Shown one piece after another: positions 27,283-36,805 of a stretch of DNA of 64,000 nucleotides. Origin of the DNA: Synechocystis sp. PCC 7509 (GTDB lineage Bacteria > Cyanobacteriota > Cyanobacteriia > Cyanobacteriales > Chroococcidiopsidaceae); NCBI RefSeq assembly GCF_000332075.2, contig NZ_ALVU02000001.1, positions 1,445,193 through 1,509,192 on the forward strand, read 5' to 3'. Both the position numbers and the translations under genes were made by a program. Positions within the stretch are counted from its first letter, which is position 1, and the number at the start of each line of letters is the position of its first letter. The notes below the pieces were generated by a model that saw only the letters and a list, made by a program, of their open reading frames with translations, was not told where the DNA came from and did not search any database.

Positions 27283-28683
27283 ATGTATCAGGGTTTAAAA
27301 GTCATTGATGCCGATGCCCACAAGTTAGAAAATCCGTTGGTATTGCGAGAGTATTTAGAGCCAGAGTACCGCGATCGCATTGGACTTGCGATCGATAGCT
27401 TAGGCGACCAAAGGGCAAGGATTGTAGACTTTAATCCAGCAACGGGCAAAAATGATTATATGCGGATGTTTCCGCAGCCTCAAGGGTTAGGAAAAGGCGG
27501 TTTTCGCAATTTACACCCCGATACAACGCTAGGGGCAATGTTTAACCGGGTACGCATCGAACACATGGACGCGGAAGGCGTTGATGTTCATGTGATTTAC
27601 GGGACGCTCAATTTAGTATTTTCGAGCCTTTTAGATAAAGACTTGGCGATCGCACTTTGTCGCGCTTACAACAGCTACATAGCGGACGATTGTAGAGGCT
27701 ACGATAACAGACTTAAGCCCATTGGTGTCTTACCTCTGCAAGACGTTAACGAAGCCGTTGCCGAAATGCACCGTTGTATCAACGAATTAGGCATGATTAG
27801 CGTAGCAGTTGCGCCCAATATGCCGATTCCGCACCCCAAAGCCCCCGACGCTTTCCCAGAAATTCGGAGTTGCAAAACTATCAGTCATCCAGACTTTCGC
27901 CCCATTTTACAAGCGGCGGTAGATTTAGATATCGCTCTTGGTATTCATGGCGGGCCGGGTTCGTATATGGTGGGTGGAATTGCTGACTATACAGAAACCT
28001 TTGTACTTACCCACATTTTTGTACAAAGAAATCAGCAACAACTAGCTTTAGCGCGGATGGTTTTCGATGGCGCGTTTGAGCAATTCCCCACTTTGCGCGT
28101 AGGCTTTTTAGAAGGTGGTTGCGGTTGGTTGCCAGATTTGGCTCATGCTTTCCACGAGCATTGGGAAAAAAGGATTAGAGACTTCGATCCCAAGAAGCCT
28201 TATCGCCCTTCGTTAATGGAATTTACAAAGCTAATGGTGCAAGAAAGAGGCACTAGCAACAACTTCAACTTAATTAGTCAAGCAAAAAATATGTTTGACT
28301 TATTGTGGAATACTCAGCACGATCCAGCAAAAATCAACGACGAAAGCTTGTATGAGCATTACGATTTGCGCCACCGCGATCCAATGGAGTATTTTCAGCG
28401 CGGACAAATTTACACTTCCTTTGAATCCGACGATCCAGGTCCCGCTTATCTTCCTGTTGCAATGGGAGAAATAGGCAAGCATCTAACTTGTTTTTCTGGA
28501 GACTACGGACATTGGGATGGAGTATTGCATGGCTGCGTCAAAGATGCGGCAGAAGTCACCAATTATGACCGCGATCACTTGGAGTTATTGTTGGGCGGTA
28601 ATGCTTTAGCGCTTTATGGCAAAACATTACAAAACTCTTTACCTAGCTATTTAACTACGCCACCATCGGCAGTAATTAAGTAA
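27283..28683 (+). CDS. amidohydrolase family protein (metal-dependent, AMDH2 type)
   Basis: A 466-residue TIM-barrel amidohydrolase resembling the ACMSD/gamma-resorcylate decarboxylase-like group. The N-terminal metal motif is modified to VIDADAHKLE (about 7-16). LGIHGGPGS (about 222-230), FLEGGCGWLPDLAHAFHEHWEKR (about 266-288) and the late CFSGDYGHWDG Asp (about 399-409) supply likely ligands. It follows the Mpo1-like gene by 103 bp on the same strand. Substrate is unknown. Hydrolases of this type process aromatic acids or amides, so it may or may not belong to the lipid cluster. Confidence 0.8.
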   Translation: MYQGLKVIDADAHKLENPLVLREYLEPEYRDRIGLAIDSLGDQRARIVDFNPATGKNDYMRMFPQPQGLGKGGFRNLHPDTTLGAMFNRVRIEHMDAEGVDVHVIYGTLNLVFSSLLDKDLAIALCRAYNSYIADDCRGYDNRLKPIGVLPLQDVNEAVAEMHRCINELGMISVAVAPNMPIPHPKAPDAFPEIRSCKTISHPDFRPILQAAVDLDIALGIHGGPGSYMVGGIADYTETFVLTHIFVQRNQQQLALARMVFDGAFEQFPTLRVGFLEGGCGWLPDLAHAFHEHWEKRIRDFDPKKPYRPSLMEFTKLMVQERGTSNNFNLISQAKNMFDLLWNTQHDPAKINDESLYEHYDLRHRDPMEYFQRGQIYTSFESDDPGPAYLPVAMGEIGKHLTCFSGDYGHWDGVLHGCVKDAAEVTNYDRDHLELLLGGNALALYGKTLQNSLPSYLTTPPSAVIK

Positions 28684-28690
28684 GATATAT

Positions 28691-28728
28691 TGCGATCGCA
28701 TTACGCCAATTAGCATAATGTGATCGCA
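28691..28728 (+). terminator. HIP1-based hairpin after the amidohydrolase gene
   Basis: TGCGATCGCATTA pairs with TAATGTGATCGCA across a loop of about 12 bases, with one mismatch. The downstream bases are only TTTCT, so termination may be weak. It stands 8 bp after the stop codon. Confidence 0.45.
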
Positions 28729-28814
28729 TTTCTCGTAAGCTAAAAATCAATTACTTAGGCTTCCAATATAGATTTGTTAAAATACAAGCATAATCAAGCA
28801 TCTGGCAAGAGACT

Positions 28815-29045
28815 ATGCGGTCGATTGAGCAACTAACAGAAGAAATATTATCTTTGCCTAGTATATCGAGAGCAATCTTGGCAGATAAGCTAGTAGAAAG
28901 CTTAGAGTTTGATATCGATCCAACCATTCAAAAAACTTGGACCGCGGAAGCAAAGAGAAGACAGAATGAAGTGCAAAACGGTTCTGTACAGATAGTTCAA
29001 GGAGATGAAGCTCTAGCTCAAGTAAGGCTATTACTTGAAGAATGA
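28815..29045 (+). CDS. antitoxin, addiction-module protein (TIGR02574-like)
   Basis: A 76-residue acidic protein with the pattern IEQLTEEILSLPSISRAILADKLVESLE, typical of short antitoxin components found before RelE/ParE toxins. The C-terminus (VQGDEALAQVRLLLEE) would wrap the toxin. Its stop overlaps the start of the toxin gene by 4 bp (ATGA), the usual coupled layout. It should autoregulate its promoter with the toxin; no operator repeat was resolved in the 131-bp upstream gap. Confidence 0.82.
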   Translation: MRSIEQLTEEILSLPSISRAILADKLVESLEFDIDPTIQKTWTAEAKRRQNEVQNGSVQIVQGDEALAQVRLLLEE

Positions 29046-29332
29046 AATATGTATTTCACCCTGAAGCTCTAGCCGAGTATACTGATGCGGTTCAATACTA
29101 CAAAAAACAAAGAACGGAGTTAGCGCAGGCATTTATTAATTCTATTGAAGATGCTGTCTATCAAATTAAAGAACAGCCTACTCGTTATCTTGTGATTGAT
29201 GAGGATGTGCAGCGATGTATGACTCGCAAGTTTCCTTATGCAATTTTCTACACTGTTGAGCAAGAATATATCCTGATTTTGGCGATCGCCCATTGCAGCC
29301 GAGAACCTAGATATTGGAAAAGTCGCAAATAG
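29042..29332 (+). CDS. RelE/ParE superfamily toxin
   Basis: A 96-residue toxin with FHPEALAEYTDAVQYYKKQRTELAQAF at the start and RKFPYAIFYTVEQEYILILAIAHCSREPRYWKSR at the end, the standard RelE/ParE beta-sheet and basic tail. Conserved Arg and His residues near the C-terminus fit either ribosome-dependent mRNA cleavage or gyrase inhibition, which cannot be told apart here. It overlaps its antitoxin by 4 bp. The gene appears intact. Confidence 0.85.
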   Translation: MKYVFHPEALAEYTDAVQYYKKQRTELAQAFINSIEDAVYQIKEQPTRYLVIDEDVQRCMTRKFPYAIFYTVEQEYILILAIAHCSREPRYWKSRK

Positions 29333-29463
29333 TCGCCAAATGACAAAAATTACTAACTCAAGACGCGATCGCATTTACGGGATAAAGGACAGAGATCGCA
29401 ACTACGATTTCTCTCCGTACAAATTGCTGACCCCAAGTCTAACAATGTAAGCATCTTCGATAT

Positions 29464-30309
29464 TTACTCACACAAAATGGCGGCGTGGTGACGAATATGA
29501 TCTTCAATAAAGGTCGCAATGAAGTAATAACTATGATCGTAACCAGGCTGAACACGCAATTTTAGCGGCTGATTTACAGCCTTACAAGCTTGCTCAAATA
29601 AATGGGGTTGAAGTTGGTCTAAATACTGGTCAGCAGCACCTTGGTCAATTAAAATCGGCTTCTTATAGTTAGCTGTAAGTACCAGTTCACTAGCATCATA
29701 CTCCTTCCAAGCTTCCTTATTAGTTCCGAGGTATTTAGTCAAAGCTTTATCTACCCAAGGCGATCGCAGAGGGGCAACAATTGGGGCTAGAGCGGAAACA
29801 GATTTATATAGTTCTTGATTTCTCAAAGCACACACTAGCGCTCCGTGTCCGCCCATAGAATGCCCAAATATGCCTTGTTTGTCTGCTCGTACCGGAAAAT
29901 TCTCAGCAATTAGGGCGGGTAATTCTTCAACAATGTAGCTGTACATTTGATAGTTGGCTTTCCAAGGTGCTTCTGTCGCATTTACATAAAAACTCGCACC
30001 ACTACCAAAATCCCAATCGTCATTTTCGCCTTCGATTCCTGTATTGCGGGGGCTAGTATCGGGGACAACTAGCATTAAACCGTATTGGGCGGCGACACGT
30101 TGCGCTCCGGCTTTGAAAGTAAAATTTTCCTCCGTGCAAGTCAAACCTGATAGGAAATATAACACCGGGACGCTTTGAGAGGAGGCTTGCGGCGGCTGGT
30201 AAATCGAAAAACGCATTTCACTATTACAGGTTTGGGATTGATGGCTGTAGAAGCCAACAGTACCGTCAAAACAGCGATATTCGCTCAATAGATTAATAGA
30301 TGCAGACAT
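29464..30309 (-). CDS. frmB: S-formylglutathione hydrolase
   Basis: Serine hydrolase that releases formate and glutathione from S-formylglutathione, the second step of glutathione-dependent formaldehyde removal. It has the nucleophile elbow GHSMGGHGAL (about 147-156), oxyanion LSGLTCTEENF (about 53-63), acidic residue in LIDQGAADQYLD and a C-terminal His in GYDHSYYFIATFIEDH. At 281 residues it is full length. The first-step enzyme lies at 32117-33226 on the same strand, but five accessory genes separate the two. Confidence 0.95.
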   Translation of the reverse strand: MSASINLLSEYRCFDGTVGFYSHQSQTCNSEMRFSIYQPPQASSQSVPVLYFLSGLTCTEENFTFKAGAQRVAAQYGLMLVVPDTSPRNTGIEGENDDWDFGSGASFYVNATEAPWKANYQMYSYIVEELPALIAENFPVRADKQGIFGHSMGGHGALVCALRNQELYKSVSALAPIVAPLRSPWVDKALTKYLGTNKEAWKEYDASELVLTANYKKPILIDQGAADQYLDQLQPHLFEQACKAVNQPLKLRVQPGYDHSYYFIATFIEDHIRHHAAILCE

Positions 30310-30348
30310 GAGGAGATTAAAAGATGAATATCCCCAGAATTATAGCTA

Positions 30349-30999
30349 TTACTGCTGTTCTTGCAGCCAATTACGAAAAGCTCGTTTAGCTTGAGTTTCT
30401 CCTTGACTATTACACTGCGCCAAAAATTCGTAAATCTTTGCCTTGGTTAAAAAAGGAAAAGTAGGGCTAGTAACTGATTCTATATATCGATCTTCATTTA
30501 ACAGGTAAATAGTTAAAGCTTTGCCGTTGTAGCGCCAAAATTCCGGCACTTTCATCTCTTGATACAATTGGGTTTTATTAATATCTGTATGAGTTATATC
30601 TACTTCTAAAACTAAATCGGGTGGAGGATCGATCGCTAAGTTTACTATCTTTCCCCGAACCGCAGGCTCATTTTGAATGTAGTAACATTTATCGGGTTCA
30701 GAGCCAATTTTTAATTCAGGCTTATTAAGTGTAGTTGAAGCCATGCTTTTGATATTTAGATTCAGTTCTTCTGTCAGAATATGAATTAATGTACCAATGC
30801 GATCGCTTGCGCTTTCATTTTCCTCTAGAGGACTCACAATTTCTAAAGTTCCTTTGTAGTAAGTAAGTCGTGCTGCTCGTTTGTTGCCAAGAGCCTCTAA
30901 AATTTGCTCGTAAGATTGCCAACTGAGGTTATAAAAACTAACACGCTTTTCAGCAAGTGTTTTTTCTATAGGAGTGCTTACAGATTCACTGATAGTCAC
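30349..30999 (-). CDS. Uma2 family (DUF820) restriction-endonuclease-fold protein, copy 1
   Basis: A 216-residue member of the Uma2 family, PD-(D/E)XK-fold proteins greatly expanded in cyanobacteria and of unknown role. Visible nuclease-like residues are in PPDLVLEVDITHTDINKTQLYQEMKVPEFWRYN (about 134-166): Asp, then Glu-x-Asp, with a basic residue following. It ends 40 bp from frmB on the same strand and could be cotranscribed with it. No partner gene or target is suggested. Confidence 0.85.
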   Translation of the reverse strand: MTISESVSTPIEKTLAEKRVSFYNLSWQSYEQILEALGNKRAARLTYYKGTLEIVSPLEENESASDRIGTLIHILTEELNLNIKSMASTTLNKPELKIGSEPDKCYYIQNEPAVRGKIVNLAIDPPPDLVLEVDITHTDINKTQLYQEMKVPEFWRYNGKALTIYLLNEDRYIESVTSPTFPFLTKAKIYEFLAQCNSQGETQAKRAFRNWLQEQQ

Positions 31000-31126
31000 T
31001 TTTTAATTTTCTCCTCATCGATTGCGATATTTATGTAAATATAGGTGTGCGATCGCCTTTTAAACTACTTGAAATTACTTCACCAAATGTCAAAATTGGA
31101 AATATAGATTATTGAAAACACTAATT

Positions 31127-31579
31127 ATGATAAGTTTCAACCATTACGATCATACAGTCCGTGAGAATATGGGTGCTGTTCGAGTACAGGTAAAGTTAAC
31201 AAATGCAGTTGACGAGGAATTAGTTAATCGAGGCTTACTTAATCCAACTTTGTTAAGGGTTTGTGAGATCCAAGCACTTGTAGATACTGGTGCAACGCGG
31301 ACTGTATTACCAAGCTCTATAGTGCAGCAACTTGGTTTAAGAATTCGGGGTCAGGAAATAGCTCAATATGCAGATGGAAGGCAAGAAGTGGTAGGGTTGA
31401 CTGGGCCTGTGGTTATTGAATTACTTGGTCGTGAAACAATTGAGGCAGCAATGGTTACTGGTGATGAAGTGCTAATTGGTCAGACTGTGTTGGAAACTTT
31501 AGATTTACTTGTGGACTGCAAGAGTCAGCGTTTAATTTCCAATCCCGCACATCCTGAGCAGCCAGTTTTGAGAGTATAA
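31127..31579 (+). CDS. single-domain retropepsin-like aspartic protease (clan AA)
   Basis: A roughly 150-residue protein with one aspartic protease half, so it would need to dimerise as retroviral proteases do. The catalytic motif ALVDTGATRTVLPSSIV lies at about 50-66 when counted from ATG 31127, followed by a flap-like region and the hydrophobic VLIGQTVLETLDLLVD. An upstream TTG at 31112 would add five residues. Solitary clan AA proteins are common in cyanobacteria and unexplained. It is divergent from the neighbouring Uma2 gene. Confidence 0.75.
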   Translation: MISFNHYDHTVRENMGAVRVQVKLTNAVDEELVNRGLLNPTLLRVCEIQALVDTGATRTVLPSSIVQQLGLRIRGQEIAQYADGRQEVVGLTGPVVIELLGRETIEAAMVTGDEVLIGQTVLETLDLLVDCKSQRLISNPAHPEQPVLRV

Positions 31580-31697
31580 AAATTATTATTTTTACTATAA
31601 TTTTCCTTCTCGCACTTGCAAGAACTGAGTAATACTCTTACAAATATATTTAGCGATCGCCTTTTAATTTTTACTTAAGTGCGATCGCACTGCAAAC

Positions 31698-31913
31698 CTA
31701 TTCCCGTCCTTCTCGCTCTTTACGGTGTTTTTCTAGCAATTGCGGAAAATGTTTTAAGTCATCAATTGACTGTGGTGCTGGATATACTTCTGTAGGTGGT
31801 TCTGCATGAATTTTGTCCATATAAGAGTAAAAAGCCTCATCATCCTCCCGATTTTTAAGTATGTATTCTCGTAATTCTTTGCGTGTCATTGCTTTAAAAT
31901 CAGGTTTCATCAT
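31698..31913 (-). CDS. small charged protein, DUF6887-like
   Basis: A polar protein of 71 residues starting MMKPDFKAMTRKELREYIL, rich in Lys, Glu and Arg. I recall this opening from a small cyanobacterial family (DUF6887) that travels with DUF6888. ATG 31913 overlaps the stop of the upstream gene as ATGA, which favours it over TTG 31925. No catalytic motif is seen. The paired, overlapping layout resembles toxin-antitoxin units, but no activity is known. Confidence 0.6.
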   Translation of the reverse strand: MMKPDFKAMTRKELREYILKNREDDEAFYSYMDKIHAEPPTEVYPAPQSIDDLKHFPQLLEKHRKEREGRE

Positions 31914-32098
31914 ACAAAGCTCCAAAGTCCATTACTAAAAATTAAAATAGCTGTTTCTTCGCCAGCCAAGAAAAACACTTCTCCCGTGCGTTCATCTATC
32001 CAAACTATGAAAATGGGCAAATACATCTTTGTAGCCCAACAGCTAAGAACAAAATAAGTAAATAGTTGCGCTGCTGTAGGAATAATCAACCCTCTCAC
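31910..32098 (-). CDS. small hydrophobic protein, DUF6888-like
   Basis: About 62 residues with PTAAQLFTYFVLSCWATKMYLPIFIV followed by LAGEETAILIFSNGLWSFV, similar to the DUF6888 pattern I recall from cyanobacteria. The furthest start is GTG 32098; TTG 32089 is closer to usual family starts. It overlaps the next gene by 4 bp (ATGA). It lies 18 bp downstream of the frmA stop-proximal region on the opposite side of the formaldehyde genes. Function is unknown. Confidence 0.6.
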   Translation of the reverse strand: MRGLIIPTAAQLFTYFVLSCWATKMYLPIFIVWIDERTGEVFFLAGEETAILIFSNGLWSFV

Positions 32099-32116
32099 CC
32101 TTAATAAATATAATAA

Positions 32117-33232
<1,116 letters not shown>

Positions 33233-33366
33233 CTACTCCTAGTTTAAACGATGACTTCTCCTCTAACTGATAGCCTAAAATGTATAGAATGCGCGAAGTT
33301 TAATCTAATGCTTTGCAAGTCTCCCGCCAACTTTTTCAGCGCTAACACGGCGCGAGCATATATTTT

Positions 33367-35283
33367 ATGAGTATTTTTACCCTGCAAGCTGTTAAAAAAG
33401 ACTTTGGAATTAAAGAAATCCTTAAAGAAGCAAGTTTTAGTATTGATAGTACAGATAAAGTGGGATTAATTGGTACAAATGGTTCGGGGAAGTCTACGCT
33501 ATTAAAATTGATCGCTGGTTTGGAATCTATTGATAGCGGACAGATTTTAGTTAATTCTGGGGTGAGAATTGTTTACTTACCTCAGCAACCAGATTTAGAT
33601 GAAAATAATACGGTTTTAGAACAGGTTTTTGCTGATAGTGGCGAACAAATGGCATTGGTGCGCGAATATGAAGAAGTATCCGATAAATTAGCGCATCATA
33701 CCGGAGATATAGAACAATTAATGTCACGTCTATCTACAGTAATGCAGAAGATGGAAACTAGCGACGCTTGGGAAGTTGAAACTAAAGCCAAGATTATTTT
33801 AACAAAGTTAGGAATTGATGATTTCGAGGCAAAAATTGGCACTTTATCCGGTGGATATCGCAAACGAATTGCTTTAGCTGCTGCCTTACTTTCTGAACCT
33901 GATGTATTGTTAATGGATGAGCCAACAAACCATTTAGATGCTTTATCTGTGGAATGGTTGCAAAGTTATTTGAATCGCTATCGTGGCGCTATTTTATTAA
34001 TTACTCACGATCGCTATTTTCTCGACAAAGTTACTAATAGAATTATTGAAATTGATCGCGGCGATATTTATAGTTATAGCGGTAATTATTCTTACTATTT
34101 AGAAAAGAAAGCTTTATCAGAAGATTCGGCGGTTAGCACGCAACGAAAACATCAAGGCTTATTGCGCCGCGAGTTGGAATGGTTGAAAAAAGGGCCAAAA
34201 GCTCGGAGTACAAAACAAAAAGCTCGGATAGATCGCGCTCGGCAATTGCAAGCAACGGAGTTTAAAGAAGTTCAAGGAAAAGTAGATATTTCTACCGTTA
34301 GTCGGCGAATTGGCAAAAAAGTAATTGAGCTAAATAATGTTACTAAAGGCTATGGAGATCGGACTTTAATTAAAGATTTTACCTACGACTTTAGCCCCGA
34401 AGATCGCATCGGTATTATTGGCGGAAATGGTGCAGGAAAGTCAACTTTGATGGATATGATTACCGGAAGAATTAAGCCTGATTCTGGAGAAGTAGAAATT
34501 GGTACTACTATTCACATTGGCTATTTCGATCAGCATTCTGAGGAATTATTATCAGCTTTAGACGAAAATCAGCGCGTAATTGACTATATCAAAGAAGAAG
34601 GCGAATTTATTAAAATTGCTGATGGTACGCAAATTAGCGCTTCGCAAATGTTGGAGCGGTTTTTGTTTCCTGGAAATCAGCAATACTCGCCGATTCATAT
34701 GCTTTCTGGTGGGGAAAAGCGGCGGTTATTTCTATTAAGGGTGCTGATGGGTGCGCCGAATGTATTAATTTTAGACGAACCGACAAATGACTTAGATGTA
34801 CAGACATTAGCGGTTTTAGAAGAATATTTAGAAGATTTTAGCGGTTGTGCGATCGCAGTTTCTCACGATCGTTACTTTTTAGATCGTACTGTAGATACAA
34901 TCTTTGCTTTAGAAGACGGGGGAAATATTCGCCAATACCCCGGTAACTACTCAGTATATCTAGATTACAAAAAAGCTGAAGAAGAAGCCGCTATTCCAAC
35001 AGTTGTTAAAGAAAAAGCTCCGATTGAGAGGAGTTATAAGCAACCCGTAAATGACAATAAACCGCGTAAACTATCTTCCAAAGAAAAGCGCGAATATGAA
35101 ACGTTAGAAAGTAAAATTGCTCAATTGGAAGTAGAAAAAGCTGAATTAGAAAAAGCTTTATATGCGGTTTCTCCCGGTGCAGTTACTAAGGTACGAGAAC
35201 TCTATGAAAAAGTAGAAAATATAACTAAATCAATTGATACTGCAACAGAACGCTGGTTAGAATTAGCAGAAATTGAATCTTAA
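33367..35283 (+). CDS. ABC-F family ATPase (Uup/EttA-like)
   Basis: A cytoplasmic protein of 638 residues with two ABC domains in one chain and no membrane segments. Walker A motifs are GTNGSGKST (about 36-44) and GGNGAGKST (about 350-358); signatures are LSGGYRKR and LSGGEKRR; Walker B motifs are VLLMDEPTNHLD and VLILDEPTNDLD. A charged linker (about 240-300) and a C-terminal coiled coil (about 570-635) are as in Uup. Such proteins act on ribosomes or on DNA structure. An antibiotic-protection role is not indicated. Confidence 0.93.
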   Translation: MSIFTLQAVKKDFGIKEILKEASFSIDSTDKVGLIGTNGSGKSTLLKLIAGLESIDSGQILVNSGVRIVYLPQQPDLDENNTVLEQVFADSGEQMALVREYEEVSDKLAHHTGDIEQLMSRLSTVMQKMETSDAWEVETKAKIILTKLGIDDFEAKIGTLSGGYRKRIALAAALLSEPDVLLMDEPTNHLDALSVEWLQSYLNRYRGAILLITHDRYFLDKVTNRIIEIDRGDIYSYSGNYSYYLEKKALSEDSAVSTQRKHQGLLRRELEWLKKGPKARSTKQKARIDRARQLQATEFKEVQGKVDISTVSRRIGKKVIELNNVTKGYGDRTLIKDFTYDFSPEDRIGIIGGNGAGKSTLMDMITGRIKPDSGEVEIGTTIHIGYFDQHSEELLSALDENQRVIDYIKEEGEFIKIADGTQISASQMLERFLFPGNQQYSPIHMLSGGEKRRLFLLRVLMGAPNVLILDEPTNDLDVQTLAVLEEYLEDFSGCAIAVSHDRYFLDRTVDTIFALEDGGNIRQYPGNYSVYLDYKKAEEEAAIPTVVKEKAPIERSYKQPVNDNKPRKLSSKEKREYETLESKIAQLEVEKAELEKALYAVSPGAVTKVRELYEKVENITKSIDTATERWLELAEIES

Positions 35284-35301
35284 TTTATCGAAGGTAAAAA
35301 A

Positions 35302-35884
35302 ATGACTGTAACTTTAAGTTTACACCCAGTTTTAGAACTAACTGACGATCAATTTTACGAACTATGTCAAGCAAATCGTAACTTGAGATTAGAACGCACA
35401 GCAACCGGAGAAATAATTATTATGTCCCCCCGCAGGAGGAGAAACAGGACATCGAAATATTGAAATCTCTTTTCAAGTGCAAGCTTGGAGTAGTCAGAAC
35501 GATTTAGGAATTGCTTTTGATTCTTCTACAGGTTTTAAATTACCTAACGGTGCAGAAAGATCCCCTGACGCTAGTTGGATAAAACGCGACTTCTGGGATA
35601 GTCTAAATGCAGAGCAAAAGCGTAATTTTCCGCCATTATGTCCTGATTTTGTGATTGAGTTGCGATCGCAAACTGACTCAATTAAAACTCTACAATTGAA
35701 GATGCTTGAGTATATAGATAATGGCGCAAAGGTAGGCTGGTTAATCGATCCCAAAACCCAAAAAGTAGAAATTTATCGTTTAGGAAAGCAAGTAGAAATA
35801 CTCCAAAATCCGGGAACTTTATCCGGGGAAGATGTTTTACCAGGCTTTGTACTCAAGTTGAGTTCTATTTTTAAAGATGTTTAA
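35302..35884 (+). pseudogene. Uma2 family gene split by a +1 frameshift in a C6 run
   Basis: ATG 35302 opens MTVTLSLHPVLELTDDQFYEL and continues to MSP at 35422-35430. There a run of six C (35426-35431) shifts the frame, and the first frame stops at TGA near 35461. Dropping one C restores AGGETGHRNIEIS and the rest of a normal Uma2 protein to 35884, about 193 residues in all. The second half keeps PDFVIELRSQTDSIKTLQLKMLEYIDNGAKVGWLIDP. The cause may be a real mutation, slippage-based phase variation or a sequencing error. Confidence 0.85.
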
Positions 35885-35898
35885 TAATTAATGCAAGT

Positions 35899-36456
35899 TT
35901 ATATTAATCCTGCTTCCTCAAAAACCTTTTTTACGGTTAATTCTAAACCAGGCAAAAGAGAATCAATAATAAGCATAGTATCTGTATATATTCTACTTGA
36001 ACCATCTTCAGAAAAAACTTCAATCGTTACAGCTTCAGGATCTACAACCCAAACTCTCGATATACCAGCTTTAAAGTAATCTGTAGTTTTATCTGCAAAT
36101 TGTTTAGAAGTTTGACCAGGGGAGATAATTTCAATTACTAATTCTGGCGCAATCGGACAAGCTTCATTGCGTTTCCAACTTTTAGGTAAACGTTGATAAG
36201 AAATATAAGTTAAATCCGGTACAGGAACCCAATCTTCATCTTGGCGTTTCAAAACAATCGCCCACTCAGAAACAACCCTTCCTTTTCCTTTACACCAAGG
36301 ATGTATAAGTAATAATAATGCCGATTGCAAAGTCGAATGAAAGTATTTAGGAGACACTTTAGCTACTGCATAACCATTGACTAACTCATAGGTTATATCT
36401 CCTATAGGCAAATCAAGAAACTTTTGTAAAGTGAGTTTGTTTTTTATGCTTACCAT
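35899..36456 (-). CDS. Uma2 family (DUF820) protein, intact copy
   Basis: A 185-residue protein of the Uma2 family with PIGDITYELVNGYAV (about 16-30), the PDLTYISYQRLPKSW stretch, and nuclease-like APELVIEIISPGQTSKQFADKTTDYFKAGISRVWVVDP (about 103-140). It converges on the frameshifted Uma2 gene, with 14 bp between stops, so the two lie tail to tail. They are not close duplicates by eye. Function is unknown. Confidence 0.87.
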   Translation of the reverse strand: MVSIKNKLTLQKFLDLPIGDITYELVNGYAVAKVSPKYFHSTLQSALLLLIHPWCKGKGRVVSEWAIVLKRQDEDWVPVPDLTYISYQRLPKSWKRNEACPIAPELVIEIISPGQTSKQFADKTTDYFKAGISRVWVVDPEAVTIEVFSEDGSSRIYTDTMLIIDSLLPGLELTVKKVFEEAGLI

Positions 36457-36509
36457 ATATTAAATAACCCAATTCTATTTATTATCAACGCCGAAGGAGA
36501 TTTTATATA

Positions 36510-36800
36510 ATGAGCGTAAATAATCTTCAACATTTTAGCACTGATGAATTACTCAAACAGTTTAAGGAAGCTACTCTTCAAGGTAAACCACCTCAAGAAC
36601 TTGTTAGGGAATTGCAAAAGCGCCCTGGTATTGTCTTAATTAATGCAACGGATTCAGCCAAAGTTACTTTAGAAAAAGCCCGCAAGGGCGATCGCAAAAA
36701 ACCAAAAGAGCGATCGCACCGTGTAAATGTAACTTGTCTCAACACACCTAGCACGAACTCTAAGGTATCGTTAGGTAAAAACAGTTTTGCGTCAAAGTAA
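36510..36800 (+). CDS. hypothetical small protein
   Basis: A 96-residue basic protein that I do not recognise. AAGGAG about 9 bp before ATG 36510 supports it as a real gene. It has an amphipathic start (LQHFSTDELLKQFKEATLQGKPPQELVRELQKR) and a basic, Ser/Asn-rich tail from about residue 55. Two HIP1 octamers lie inside its 3' half. It ends 5 bp before bciB, so it may share that transcript. Confidence 0.5.
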   Translation: MSVNNLQHFSTDELLKQFKEATLQGKPPQELVRELQKRPGIVLINATDSAKVTLEKARKGDRKKPKERSHRVNVTCLNTPSTNSKVSLGKNSFASK

Positions 36801-36805
36801 CGTTA

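Noticed and set aside
36679-36718. Close pair of HIP1-like GCGATCGC octamers as a regulatory palindrome
   Set aside because: HIP1 is scattered all over this genome, including inside coding regions, so a pair is not evidence of an operator.
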